The notes beneath the pieces were generated by a model, which saw only the letters and a program-made list of their open reading frames with translations, was not told the origin of the DNA and did no database searches. The position numbers were made by a program, and so were the translations under genes. DNA of 33,554 nt from CAWJEL01 sp964647255 (lineage in GTDB: Bacteria > Chloroflexota > Anaerolineae > CG2-30-64-16). Where the stretch lies: positions 1 through 33,554 of the forward strand of contig CAZYGI010000043.1 in assembly GCA_964647255.1 (NCBI GenBank), given 5' to 3'. Each line of letters starts with the position of its first letter. Positions within the stretch are counted from its first letter, which is position 1. Of the stretch, positions 6,291-14,592 are shown in pieces.

Positions 6291-6755
6291 ATGGGAATTT
6301 CTCCCCGCGTCTTGTTTCTGTGCACCGGCAACTCGGCGCGCAGTCAGATGGCCGAAGCCTTACTTCGCAGAGCGGCCGGCGATCGCTTTGAAGTCTACAG
6401 CGCCGGGCTGAATCCGCAGGGCGTGAATCCGTACACGTGCCAGGTGCTACAAGAGATTGGCATTGACCCGTCCAACCTGTGGTCGAAGCCGCTGACGCTG
6501 TTTGCCAAGGGGATGGCTTTCGACTACGTGATCACGCTTTGCGGTGACGCCGAGGAACACTGCCCGGTTTTCCCGGGGGCTACTTTGCGGATGCACTGGC
6601 CGTTCGAGGACCCCGCGGCGGAGACGGGTGATCAGGAGGCCATGCTTGCCAGGTTTCGGCGGGTGCGGGATCAGATCTCGGCCCGAATCCGGGCGTGGCT
6701 GGAGGAGATGCCTGGGGCAGCCAGTAAGGCTCACGTGGTCACACAGAGGAATTGA
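6291..6755 (+). CDS. arsC: Thioredoxin-coupled arsenate reductase (LMW-PTPase fold)
   Basis: A 154-residue protein with the phosphate-loop motif CTGNSARS starting at Cys11, Cys84 and Cys91 in LCGDAEEHC (7 apart, as in the redox relay of staphylococcal-type ArsC) and the Asp107-Pro108 general-acid loop (HWPFEDP). Three cysteines in this arrangement identify a thioredoxin-dependent arsenate reductase rather than a plain tyrosine phosphatase. It converts arsenate, which enters through Pst transporters, to arsenite. First gene of the phosphate locus, preceded by a Pho-box array and followed 4 bases later by pstB1, so expression is predicted to rise with phosphate uptake. No arsenite exporter is present in the window. 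Confidence 0.9.
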   Translation: MGISPRVLFLCTGNSARSQMAEALLRRAAGDRFEVYSAGLNPQGVNPYTCQVLQEIGIDPSNLWSKPLTLFAKGMAFDYVITLCGDAEEHCPVFPGATLRMHWPFEDPAAETGDQEAMLARFRRVRDQISARIRAWLEEMPGAASKAHVVTQRN

Positions 6756-6759
6756 GGAT

Positions 6760-7572
6760 ATGAATTACCCTGGCCAGCCTGCCGTCGCCGGACGTGGCTT
6801 CGAAAACGGCGCTTATGCGTTTGAAACCCGCGGTCTCAACATCTTTTACGGCGGTTTCCGGGCGATCAAGAGCGTGAATCTGGGGGTTCAGCCCAAGAAG
6901 ATCACGGCCTTTATCGGCCCATCCGGCTGCGGCAAGAGCACGCTGCTGCGTTCCTTCAATCGAATGAACGACCTCGTGTCGAGCGCCCGGGTAGAAGGGG
7001 ACATCCTCTACCACGGCAAAAATATCTACGACCGGGACGTTGACCCGGTGGAAGTACGACGCCGCATCGGCATGGTCTTCCAGAAGCCGAATCCGTTCCC
7101 CAAGAGTATCTACGAGAACGTAGCCTGGGGCGCGCGCGTCAACGGTTTCCGGGGCAGTCTGGATGAGTTGGTGGAGCAAGCGCTGCGCCAGGCCGCCCTC
7201 TGGGACGAAGTGAAGGACAAGCTGCGTCAGAGCGCACTGGCGCTGTCGGGCGGGCAGCAGCAGCGCCTCTGTATTGCGCGCGCCATCGCGGTCAGGCCCG
7301 ACACGATCCTGATGGACGAGCCTGCGTCCGCACTCGATCCGATCGCAACCTTGAAGATCGAGGATCTGATGCGGGAGCTGGCGAAGAACTACACCATCTT
7401 GATCGTCACCCATAACATGCAGCAGGCCGCGCGCGCCTCGGACTTCACCGCGTTCCTGATGATGGACCCGGACCGCGCCGGGACGTTGGTGGAGTACGGG
7501 CCAACGCCGGACATTTTCACCAATCCGAAAGACAAACGAACCGAGGACTATATCAGCGGGCGGTTTGGTTGA
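6760..7572 (+). CDS. pstB: Phosphate transporter ATPase PstB (copy 1, canonical)
   Basis: A 270-residue ABC ATPase. All motifs are consensus: Walker A GPSGCGKST, Q-loop VGMVFQKPNPFPKSIYENV, signature LSGGQQQRLCIARA, Walker B ILMDEPASALDP and H-loop VTHNMQQAARASD, ending in the PstB tail KRTEDYISGRFG. It energises phosphate import with PstC/PstA at the inner membrane face. The frame is open upstream to 6544, but ATG 6760, with TTGAGG 2 bases and AGAGGA about 10 bases before it, begins the natural protein just after arsC. It lies before phoU1 and pstS1, not at the end of the transporter set, and is the only intact-motif PstB here. Confidence 0.95.
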   Translation: MNYPGQPAVAGRGFENGAYAFETRGLNIFYGGFRAIKSVNLGVQPKKITAFIGPSGCGKSTLLRSFNRMNDLVSSARVEGDILYHGKNIYDRDVDPVEVRRRIGMVFQKPNPFPKSIYENVAWGARVNGFRGSLDELVEQALRQAALWDEVKDKLRQSALALSGGQQQRLCIARAIAVRPDTILMDEPASALDPIATLKIEDLMRELAKNYTILIVTHNMQQAARASDFTAFLMMDPDRAGTLVEYGPTPDIFTNPKDKRTEDYISGRFG

Positions 7573-7606
7573 TAGCCGCAGGTCTTGCGAGGGGAGGGAA
7601 GTTGGA

Positions 7607-8269
7607 ATGGTGGTAGCACGGGTCCATTTCGAGCATCAGTTGGGCAGGTTGACTGCGGACGTGTTGGAGCTGGGCAGCCTGGCCAAACGAGCCGTCGTGC
7701 GCGCCATGCAAGCGCTTTCCGAGGACAACATTGACCTGGCGCGGGAAGTGATCGCTGAGGATGAGCGCATCAACGCGCTGCGCTACGCCATTGAGCGGGA
7801 ATGCTATTCGCTGCTGGCGACTGAGCAGCCCGTCGCCAGCGATCTGCGCGCGATCGTGGCTGCGCTGACCATCGTTACTGACCTGGAGCGGATCGGTGAC
7901 CACGGCAAGACGATCTCCCGCATCCACGTCCGCATGGCCCAGGAGCCGCGGTTCGCGCCGTTGGGCGATCTGCCGCATATGGCGACGCTGGCGGTCTCAT
8001 TGCTCGACCGCGCCCTGAATGCCTATGCGGCGCAGAACCTGGCGGAAGCGCAGGCAACCTGCGAGGCGGACGACGAAGTTGACGCCGCGTACAAGCAGTT
8101 TTTCAACTTGACTTTCAGCCGCATGGCGGAAAATAGTCGGGCCATGGCTGCCGGCACGCACCTGCTTCAGATCGCACACGAAATCGAACGCGTTGGTGAC
8201 CGCGCAACCAACATCGCGGAGCGGATCGTCTATACGCAGACCGGCGTGCTGGTGGATCTGAATGCGTGA
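7607..8269 (+). CDS. phoU: PhoU-family phosphate signalling regulator (copy 1)
   Basis: A 220-residue all-helical protein with the two PhoU repeats; the metal-binding helices are seen as TDLERIGDHGKTISR (first bundle) and HEIERVGDRATNIAERIVY (second bundle). PhoU restrains the PhoR kinase and Pst activity when phosphate is plentiful. ATG 7607 is chosen for the GGGGAGGG site 6-10 bases upstream; the frame extends 14 codons further into pstB1 without support. It lies between pstB1 and the Pho-box array of pstS1. Confidence 0.92.
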   Translation: MVVARVHFEHQLGRLTADVLELGSLAKRAVVRAMQALSEDNIDLAREVIAEDERINALRYAIERECYSLLATEQPVASDLRAIVAALTIVTDLERIGDHGKTISRIHVRMAQEPRFAPLGDLPHMATLAVSLLDRALNAYAAQNLAEAQATCEADDEVDAAYKQFFNLTFSRMAENSRAMAAGTHLLQIAHEIERVGDRATNIAERIVYTQTGVLVDLNA

Positions 8270-8275
8270 TAAACG

Positions 8276-8351
8276 TTTTCGGAATGTTCACGCAACCTTA
8301 ACCGGCTCTTAACGGCGCCACAAAGGCGAGTTAAGGCGCACCTGGTAGTCT
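8276..8351 (+). promoter_or_regulatory. Pho-box array and promoter of pstS1
   Basis: Pentamers in an 11-bp phase: TTTTC (8276), TTCAC (8287), TTAAC (8298), TTAAC (8309), a degenerate ACAAA (8320) and TTAAG (8331). TAGTCT (8346-8351), preceded by TGG, begins 15 bp after the last repeat, the same distance as at arsC. The segment from the last TTAA to the -10 (CCTGGTA) is nearly identical between the two promoters. No -35 consensus. The leader runs to the AAGGAG site about 8 bases before the pstS1 ATG (8416). Confidence 0.7.
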
Positions 8352-8415
8352 CAAGGCGTGTCTGTACGGACACGGAGCACATCAAGCGGAAGACTCACAA
8401 GGAGAGAAGAGAAAT

Positions 8416-9639
8416 ATGTCTCGCAAGTCGCTGGTTTTGTTTGTTCTGCTGGCCGTGACCCTGATGGCCGGCGCATGTGCACCCGCGGCGCAACCTGCGC
8501 CGGCAACGCCGCAGGTGGTCGAGAAGGTGGTCACCCAGGTGGTTGAGAAGCAAGTTGTTGCCACCCCCACGCCGGGGCCCGCGGCCCCGACGCCGCTGCC
8601 CGACGGCTCGATTGTTCTGAACGGCGCCGGTGCGACCTTCCCGGATCCGGTCTATTCCGAGTGGCGTTTCGCCTATCAGTACGTGGATTCGAGCGTAGCG
8701 ATTAACTATCAGGCCATCGGCTCCGGGGGCGGCAAGAAGGGCATCCTGGACGGCACGATTGACTTCGCCGGTTCGGATTCGCTCCTGAAGCAGGAAGAAT
8801 ACGACAAGAAGCCGAATCTCCAAATGTTCCCCACCCTGGCGGGCGGCATTGTGCCGATCTATGCGGTCAAGGAGATCACCAGCGGTCTGACCCTGGATGG
8901 CGCGGTGCTGGCCGGTATTTACCTCGGCAAGATCAACAAGTGGAACGATCCGGCTATCGTCAAACTCAATCCTGAACGCCAGTTGCCGGATCGCCAGATC
9001 ACCGCCGTGCATCGCTCGGATGGCTCGGGCACGACCGAGATCTTCACGAAGTTTCTGGCCGCCGTGAGCCCTGAGTGGGCAGCCGGGCCGAAAGCGGGTT
9101 CTTCGGTCGAGTGGCCGGTGGACAAGGCCGGCAACGGCATCGGCGGCAAGGGCAACGCCGGAGTGGCGGCCGCGGTGCAGAACACGCCCGACTCGATCGG
9201 CTATGTTGAATATGCCTACGCCGTGTCCAACAAGATCACCTTCGCGGACATGGTCAACAAGGCGGGCAAGAAAGTGACGGCCTCTCCTGCGGGCGTGCAG
9301 GCGGCCATGTCCGACTACGGTGACAAATTCGACGACAAGCTGACCATCGGCTCGATCAGCGACGGCCCGGGCGAGGCCACCTGGCCCATTGCCGGTTACA
9401 CCTACATGATCGTCCCGCTGGACTGGCCAGCGGATAAGAGCTACGGCTGCGCCAAGGTGCAGAAGTACCTGGACTGGGTCGCTTGGGCGCTGACCGATGC
9501 GGCCGCCGCCAAGCGCGCCACCGATCTGGGCTACTCCGTTTTGCCGGAGGGCGTGCGGGCGAAGGTGTTCAGCCGCCTGGCCCAGGTGACATGTGATGGC
9601 AAGCCGGTTGACAGTATGATCGCTAAGATGAAGCAGTAA
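8416..9639 (+). CDS. pstS: Phosphate-binding lipoprotein PstS (copy 1)
   Basis: A 407-residue periplasmic-binding-fold protein. Lipoprotein signal MSRKSLVLFVLLAVTLMAGA with acylated Cys21, then a 45-residue Pro/Ala/Val-Glu-Lys linker (VVEKVVTQVVEKQVVATPTP) of the kind common in Chloroflexota binding proteins. The mature domain has the PstS signatures GAGATFPDPVYSEW, QAIGSGGGKKGI, DFAGSDS and HRSDGSGTTEIFTKFL (phosphate-coordinating Ser/Thr/Asp/Arg positions). It is longer than PstS2 and closer to classic PstS. It has its own Pho-box promoter and is separated from pstC1 by a 125-base gap with an inverted repeat, which would allow binding protein to exceed permease. Confidence 0.95.
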   Translation: MSRKSLVLFVLLAVTLMAGACAPAAQPAPATPQVVEKVVTQVVEKQVVATPTPGPAAPTPLPDGSIVLNGAGATFPDPVYSEWRFAYQYVDSSVAINYQAIGSGGGKKGILDGTIDFAGSDSLLKQEEYDKKPNLQMFPTLAGGIVPIYAVKEITSGLTLDGAVLAGIYLGKINKWNDPAIVKLNPERQLPDRQITAVHRSDGSGTTEIFTKFLAAVSPEWAAGPKAGSSVEWPVDKAGNGIGGKGNAGVAAAVQNTPDSIGYVEYAYAVSNKITFADMVNKAGKKVTASPAGVQAAMSDYGDKFDDKLTIGSISDGPGEATWPIAGYTYMIVPLDWPADKSYGCAKVQKYLDWVAWALTDAAAAKRATDLGYSVLPEGVRAKVFSRLAQVTCDGKPVDSMIAKMKQ

Positions 9640-9672
9640 GCCGAAGTTTGGCGCTCTGTTAGGCTGGATTTT

Positions 9673-9726
9673 AGGTGCCTGGCACTTTCACATGCCGGCG
9701 TAAACCAGAGTAAGTACCAGGCACCT
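9673..9726. repeat. AGGTGCCTGG inverted repeat between pstS1 and pstC1
   Basis: Arms AGGTGCCTGGCAC (9673-9685) and GTACCAGGCACCT (9714-9726) pair at 12 of 13 positions around a 28-base loop. It sits between the pstS1 stop (9639) and pstC1 start (9765), a usual place for an attenuating hairpin in binding-protein operons. The AGGTGCCTGGCAC motif is also a known type of dispersed intergenic sequence in many bacteria, so it may be a repeat with a secondary role. Confidence 0.6.
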
Positions 9727-9764
9727 CAGGGGAGTTCTTTTGCCTGGGCGGCAAGTAGGTCAAT

Positions 9765-10751
9765 ATGGTTGAAGCTCCCACGAATTCTCTTAAGACGCGC
9801 GGGCTGGCGAGAGCCTTCCGGCACGGCGACGTGCCCTGGATGGCGATCATCGGTTTGATGACCGTCATCGTGTTGGCCCTGATGGTCGCAGTGGGCTATT
9901 CGGTCTGGCGTGAATCGGCACCGTCGCGCGGGGCGTTTGGTCTGAGCTTTGTTGCGCCGACCGCTCAGTCGAGCTGGGATCCGGTCAACGACCGGTTCCA
10001 GGCCTGGCCGATCCTGGTGGGCACCCTGGTGACTTCGCTGGTCGCGATTCTGTTTGCGACTCCCATCAGCATCTTCGTCGCGATCTTCCTGGCCGAATTG
10101 TGTCCGCCGCGGCTGCGCTCCCCGCTGAACTTCATGATCGAGATGCTGGCGGCGATCCCGAGCGTGGTGTACGGGCTGTGGGGTATCTTCGTCTTTCTAC
10201 CGACGGTTGTGCGTCCTGTGGGTGTCTTCCTGGGCAGGACGCTCGGCTTTCTGCCGTTTTTCGCCGGTAGTATCCCCGCTTCGGGGGTGAGCCGGCTGGG
10301 CGCCAGCCTGGTGCTGACCATCATGATTGTCCCGACCATCACCGCGGTGTCGCGCGATGTCTTGCAGGCTATCCCGCGCACCCAGCGCGAGGCCGCGCTG
10401 GCGCTGGGTGCGACACAGTGGGAGACGATCTCGCAGGTTTTGGTCCCTTATGGCCTCTCCGGCATCCTGGGCGCGGTGATCCTGGGCCTGGGGCGCGCCC
10501 TGGGCGAGACCATGGCCGTGACACTGGTGATCGGCAACAACACCATTGAGTCCTCGGGTTCGCTGCTGAAGCCCGGCGCCACGATGGCCAGCGTCATCGC
10601 CAACGAGTTTGCGGAGGCGGTGAGCACGCTCCACACCAGCGTCCTCATCGAACTGGGCCTGGTGCTCTTTGTGCTCACGCTTCTATTGAACTTCGGAGCG
10701 CGCTTCCTGGTCTGGCGGGTTTCGCGTTCCCTGGGGGAGGCTCGCGCATGA
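9765..10751 (+). CDS. pstC: Phosphate ABC permease PstC (copy 1)
   Basis: A 328-residue inner-membrane protein with a cytoplasmic N-terminus, a first helix (about 25-47), an external loop (50-80) and five further helices. The ABC coupling (EAA-like) loop is REAALALGATQWETISQVLVPYGLSG, followed by the PstC hallmark LGRALGETMAVTLVIGN. It pairs with PstA1 to form the phosphate channel. The ribosome site is weak (TAGGT), which fits lower production than PstS1. Its stop overlaps the pstA1 start (ATGA). Confidence 0.94.
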   Translation: MVEAPTNSLKTRGLARAFRHGDVPWMAIIGLMTVIVLALMVAVGYSVWRESAPSRGAFGLSFVAPTAQSSWDPVNDRFQAWPILVGTLVTSLVAILFATPISIFVAIFLAELCPPRLRSPLNFMIEMLAAIPSVVYGLWGIFVFLPTVVRPVGVFLGRTLGFLPFFAGSIPASGVSRLGASLVLTIMIVPTITAVSRDVLQAIPRTQREAALALGATQWETISQVLVPYGLSGILGAVILGLGRALGETMAVTLVIGNNTIESSGSLLKPGATMASVIANEFAEAVSTLHTSVLIELGLVLFVLTLLLNFGARFLVWRVSRSLGEARA

Positions 10752-11719
10752 GCGTAGTTTCCGGCGCCCTGACTTCAACGGCTCACTTTGCACAGGAGCT
10801 GGGTTCTCAAAGGCTGTTTCACCGGCGTCGTAAGGTCTCGAACGTCGTGATGCTTTCGATCACTGGCGCAACGACGCTGTTAGCCCTGGTGCCCCTCGTC
10901 TGGATCATCACCTATGTGATCCGGGCCGGCGGCAAAGGTCTGAACCCGACCTTCTTCACGCACCTGCCGGCTGCGCTCGGTCAACCCGGCGGTGTGCTGA
11001 ACGCCATCGAGAGCACGATCCTTGTGACGCTGCTGGCCGCGCTCTTTTCGGTGCCGGTCGGCGTGCTGGCCGCCTTCTACGTGGCGCGCCATCCGACGGC
11101 GCTGCTTGGCATCGCGGTGCGCTTCGGCACCGACGTGCTGGCCGGCGTCCCTTCGATCGTGGTTGGGCTGTTCGGCTATGCGCTGGTGGTCAAACCGCAA
11201 GGGCACTACTCGCTGCTGGCGGGCGGGATCGCCATTGCCATGATCATGCTGCCGACGATCGTCCGCACCACCGAGGAGATGCTTAAGCTGGTACCTTCCA
11301 GCCTGCGCGAGGCGGCGTTGGGGCTGGGCGCGCCGGAATGGAAAACGTCGCTGCAGATCACCTTGCCTGCGGCGATCAGCGGTGTGGCGACCGGGATCAT
11401 GCTGGCGATCGCGCGTGGGGTCGGGGAAACCGCACCGCTGCTGTTCACCGTGCTCGGCAACGACCGGTTCGAAATCGGCCAAATCATTCGAAGTGGGGTC
11501 GCCAACGGCCAGCCGCTCACGCAGATCATCGGCCGCATGCTGGAGCAGCCTGCGGATGGGCTGACGCTGACGATGTGGCGGTATGCCCAGCAGCCCTCGC
11601 CTGAGCGCGTGGCGCAGTCATGGACCGTGGCCCTGGTCTTGATGGGTTTTGTGCTGGGGCTGAACATCCTGGCCCGGCTGATTGTCTCCCGCCGACAGCG
11701 GAGCATGGGCAAGCTGTAG
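10748..11719 (+). CDS. pstA: Phosphate ABC permease PstA (copy 1)
   Basis: A 323-residue six-helix permease. Coupling loop REAALGLGAPEWKTSLQITLPAAISG, then IARGVGETAPLLFTVLGND, the PstA hallmark. It carries a fairly long loop between the last two helices (about residues 240-290, NGQPLTQIIGRMLEQPADG and following). Translation is coupled to pstC1 by a 4-base ATGA overlap. No pstB follows; the cognate ATPase is probably PstB1 upstream, encoded before pstS1. Confidence 0.94.
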   Translation: MSVVSGALTSTAHFAQELGSQRLFHRRRKVSNVVMLSITGATTLLALVPLVWIITYVIRAGGKGLNPTFFTHLPAALGQPGGVLNAIESTILVTLLAALFSVPVGVLAAFYVARHPTALLGIAVRFGTDVLAGVPSIVVGLFGYALVVKPQGHYSLLAGGIAIAMIMLPTIVRTTEEMLKLVPSSLREAALGLGAPEWKTSLQITLPAAISGVATGIMLAIARGVGETAPLLFTVLGNDRFEIGQIIRSGVANGQPLTQIIGRMLEQPADGLTLTMWRYAQQPSPERVAQSWTVALVLMGFVLGLNILARLIVSRRQRSMGKL

Positions 11720-11734
11720 GTGTGTTATCGCATC

Positions 11735-11800
11735 TTAATCATTTTGTGAAGACCTCTTAATGGGGCCTTCGCATTGCGTTAAAGGCTCCTCGCTTATACT
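11735..11800 (+). promoter_or_regulatory. Pho-box array and promoter of pstS2
   Basis: Pentamers in an 11-bp phase: TTAAT (11735), a degenerate GTGAA (11746), TTAAT (11757), TTCGC (11768), TTAAA (11779). The -10 TATACT (11795-11800) begins 16 bp after the last repeat. No -35 consensus at 11772-11777. It lies immediately behind the pstA1 stop and drives the second transporter set. The leader is about 60 bases to the AGGAGGAGGA site. Confidence 0.68.
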
Positions 11801-11870
11801 GCCGCAGCAGGCAGAGCGCGACGAGCTTATTTTTGCGCGTCCGCGGCACGCCGCCTGCCGAGGAGGAGGA

Positions 11871-12779
11871 ATGCGCGAAATGCACATGCGCCGCGCCGTG
11901 GGACTTTTAGTCCTGGCGTTAGCGGTGCTCGCTGCCACGGCGGGTTGCGGCCAGCCTCAGGCCACAACGGCCAGCGCTGCGGCCCTGGCATCTGAGCAGA
12001 CGATTCAGAACAAAGGCTCGGACACGCTGGTGAACCTGGCATTGGCCTGGGCGGAGCACTACATGGGCCGGAATCCCGCGGTGAGTATTTCCGTGACCGG
12101 CGGCGGCTCGGGCACCGGCATCGCGGCGCTGATCAACAAGACCACGGACATCGCCAACGCGTCGCGGGAGATGAAGGCAGAGGAGATCGCGCAGGCGAAG
12201 AAGAACGGCGTGGATCCTGTGGAGTTCGTTGTCGCGCGCGATGCGATTGCTGTGGTGGTCAATCCTGGCAATCCCGTCCAGGGGTTGACCCTCCAGCAGC
12301 TCTCAGACATCTACACCGGCAAGATTCGCAACTGGCGAGAGGTCGGCGGTGAAGACCGGCCGATCGTGCTCCTGTCGCGCGAGTCGAATTCCGGCACGTA
12401 CACCTACTTTCTGGAGACCGTCATCCGCCTGGGCAAGAAAAGCGATCTGCTCTTTTCGCCCGACACCCTGCTCATGCCCTCGTCGCAAGGAATCAGCAGC
12501 GAGGTGAGCCAGAACCCAAATGCTATCGGCTATGATGGCCTGGGCTACGTCACCGCCGAGCAGAAGACGGTGCCGGTGGCGAAGGATGCACAGGGCCCGT
12601 ACGTGCTACCTTCCGTGGAGTCGGTGACCGACAACAGCTATCCGATTTCGCGCGCGCTCTACATGTACACCGCCGGCCAGCCGACCGGCGCGATCAAAGC
12701 GTACCTGGATTTCATCTTGAGCGCTGAAGGCCAGGCGATCGTGCCGGCGCTCGGTTTTGTGCCGTTGACGCAGGAGTGA
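11871..12779 (+). CDS. pstS: Phosphate-binding lipoprotein PstS (copy 2)
   Basis: A 302-residue PstS-family protein. N-region MREMHMRR, hydrophobic core AVGLLVLALAVLAATAG and acylated Cys near residue 24 (ATAGCG). Mature domain motifs: NKGSDTLVNLALAW, VTGGGSGTGIAALI, DIANASREMK and SRESNSGTYTYFLE. It lacks the long linker of PstS1 and differs throughout, so it is a separate binding-protein subtype, not a recent duplicate; affinity or selectivity may differ. The start is ambiguous between ATG 11871 (4 bases after AGGAGG) and ATG 11880. The 3' end overlaps the pstC2 GTG start. Confidence 0.92.
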   Translation: MREMHMRRAVGLLVLALAVLAATAGCGQPQATTASAAALASEQTIQNKGSDTLVNLALAWAEHYMGRNPAVSISVTGGGSGTGIAALINKTTDIANASREMKAEEIAQAKKNGVDPVEFVVARDAIAVVVNPGNPVQGLTLQQLSDIYTGKIRNWREVGGEDRPIVLLSRESNSGTYTYFLETVIRLGKKSDLLFSPDTLLMPSSQGISSEVSQNPNAIGYDGLGYVTAEQKTVPVAKDAQGPYVLPSVESVTDNSYPISRALYMYTAGQPTGAIKAYLDFILSAEGQAIVPALGFVPLTQE

Positions 12780-13705
12780 CCTTCTTGACCGCATCAACTC
12801 AACCGATTCCAACGCCGAAGGAACGGCCGCATCTGGGTGAATTCCTGATCGAATCACTGGTGCGGCTCGCCGGGGTCTCGACCATCGGTCTGGTGGCGCT
12901 GATTTTCTTCTTCCTCTTGCGCGAAGGGCTGCCGGCCTTCGTTGAGATGCCACTGACGAACCTTTTCGGGACGCAGTGGTACCCGACCTTTGCGAAGTTC
13001 GGCACGCTGCCGCTGATCCTGGGCTCCCTGCTGGTCACGCTGACCGCCATCCTCATGGCGCTGCCGCTCGGCGTGGCGACCGCGGTCTTCGTGCGCGAGG
13101 TGGCGCCCAGGTGGGCGCGTGAAATCCTCAAGCCGGTGATCGAGGTGCTGGCGGGGATCCCGTCGGTCGTGCTGGGTTTCTTCGGGATGACGCTGCTGGC
13201 GCCGGCGATCCGGCAGGCGCTGGGCGTGCCGACCGGCCTGACCGCGTTCACCGGTGCGCTGCTCCTGGCATACATGGCGCTGCCGACGATCATCAGCGTG
13301 GCCGAGGACGCGCTGGACGCGGTGCCGCAGGGCTACCGGAATGCCAGCCTGGCGATGGGCGCGACCCAGTGGCAGACGATCTGGCGGGTTGTCGTGCCCG
13401 CGGCGCGCTCCGGCATCCTGACCGCCGTGATGTTGGGCCTGGGCCGCGCTATCGGTGAGACCATGGCGGTGATGATGGTGACAGGCAACGCGGCGCGGAT
13501 GCCCGTCACGCTGGACTCGTTCTTCCGGCCCGCGCGCACGATGACCGCCACTATCGCGGCCGAGATGGGCGAGGTGGCTCAGGGCAGCACGCACTATCAC
13601 GCACTGTTCGGGATCGGCATCCTGCTGTTCTTGATCACCTTTGGCATCAACCTGACCGCGGCTTCGGCGATCTTCCAGAAGCGGCGGCGCGGAGGGCTGC
13701 GCTGA
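12776..13705 (+). CDS. pstC: Phosphate ABC permease PstC (copy 2)
   Basis: A 309-residue permease with a first helix at about 30-48 and a six-helix PstC layout. Coupling loop RNASLAMGATQWQTIWRVVVPAARSG followed by LGRAIGETMAVMMVTGN. The GTG start at 12776 overlaps the pstS2 TGA (GTGA), implying coupled translation; an in-frame TTG lies 3 codons later. Its stop overlaps pstA2 as TGATG. Partner of PstA2 and probably of the PstB2/PstB3 pair. Confidence 0.93.
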   Translation: MTFLTASTQPIPTPKERPHLGEFLIESLVRLAGVSTIGLVALIFFFLLREGLPAFVEMPLTNLFGTQWYPTFAKFGTLPLILGSLLVTLTAILMALPLGVATAVFVREVAPRWAREILKPVIEVLAGIPSVVLGFFGMTLLAPAIRQALGVPTGLTAFTGALLLAYMALPTIISVAEDALDAVPQGYRNASLAMGATQWQTIWRVVVPAARSGILTAVMLGLGRAIGETMAVMMVTGNAARMPVTLDSFFRPARTMTATIAAEMGEVAQGSTHYHALFGIGILLFLITFGINLTAASAIFQKRRRGGLR

Positions 13706-14592
13706 TGACCCCGATCACCGCTCAAACCTCTATCCCTGTGAATGCTGCGCGCCGCTATCGCGTGCAGCGTGTTGGATTTGTCGTGTTGGCCCTTGCTGCA
13801 TTGGCCGTGGTGCTGCCCATCTTGTACGTGATCGGCGCCATCGTCGCGCGCGGCATCGGCGCGATTAACTGGGAGTTCCTCACCGCGATGCCGCGGGACG
13901 GGATGAAGGCGGGCGGTATTTTCCCCGCCATCGTCGGCACGATCCTGCTGACGCTCGGCACCGCGGTGGTCGCGATTCCGATCGGCGTGGGCGGCGCGAT
14001 CTATCTGTCGGAATACGCCCGTGACACCTGGCTGACGCGGGCGATCCGCCTGGCGATCGTCAACCTGTCCGGCATTCCGTCGGTGGTGTACGGCCTGTTC
14101 GGCCTGGGGCTGTTTGTGATCTTCCTTCAGCTTGGCACCTCGATCGCCGCCGGCGCGCTCACGCTGGCGATTATGACGCTGCCGCCGATCATCAGCACCG
14201 CGGAGGAGGCGCTGCGCGCCGTGCCAACCGAGTTCCGCACGGTGAGCGCCAGCCTGGGCGGCACGCGCTGGCAGGGGATCAAGAATATCGTGCTGCCCCA
14301 GGCGCTGCCGGGCATCATCACCGGCGTGATCCTGGGGCTGCTGCGCGCCGGCGGCGAGACCGCGCCGATCCTGTTTACCGTGGCCGCGTTCTATCTGCCG
14401 CGGCTGCCGCGCTCGCCGCTCGACCAGACGATGGCGCTGCCTTATCACCTCTACGTCATCAGCACGCAGATTCCCGGCATGCCCGCCCAACTGCAATACG
14501 GCACGGCGCTGGTGCTGCTGGCGCTCGTGCTGTCGCTGAACATCGCGGCGACGTTGATCCGGGGCTATTTCCGCCGGCGAAGGCAGTGGTGA
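13705..14592 (+). CDS. pstA: Phosphate ABC permease PstA (copy 2)
   Basis: A 295-residue six-helix permease. Coupling loop RTVSASLGGTRWQGIKNIVLPQALPG and hallmark LLRAGGETAPILFTVAAFYLPR. Shorter than PstA1, with a standard-size loop before the last helix. It starts within the pstC2 stop (TGATG). It is followed by a 48-base gap holding a short dispersed GC-rich repeat, then pstB2. Confidence 0.93.
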   Translation: MTPITAQTSIPVNAARRYRVQRVGFVVLALAALAVVLPILYVIGAIVARGIGAINWEFLTAMPRDGMKAGGIFPAIVGTILLTLGTAVVAIPIGVGGAIYLSEYARDTWLTRAIRLAIVNLSGIPSVVYGLFGLGLFVIFLQLGTSIAAGALTLAIMTLPPIISTAEEALRAVPTEFRTVSASLGGTRWQGIKNIVLPQALPGIITGVILGLLRAGGETAPILFTVAAFYLPRLPRSPLDQTMALPYHLYVISTQIPGMPAQLQYGTALVLLALVLSLNIAATLIRGYFRRRRQW

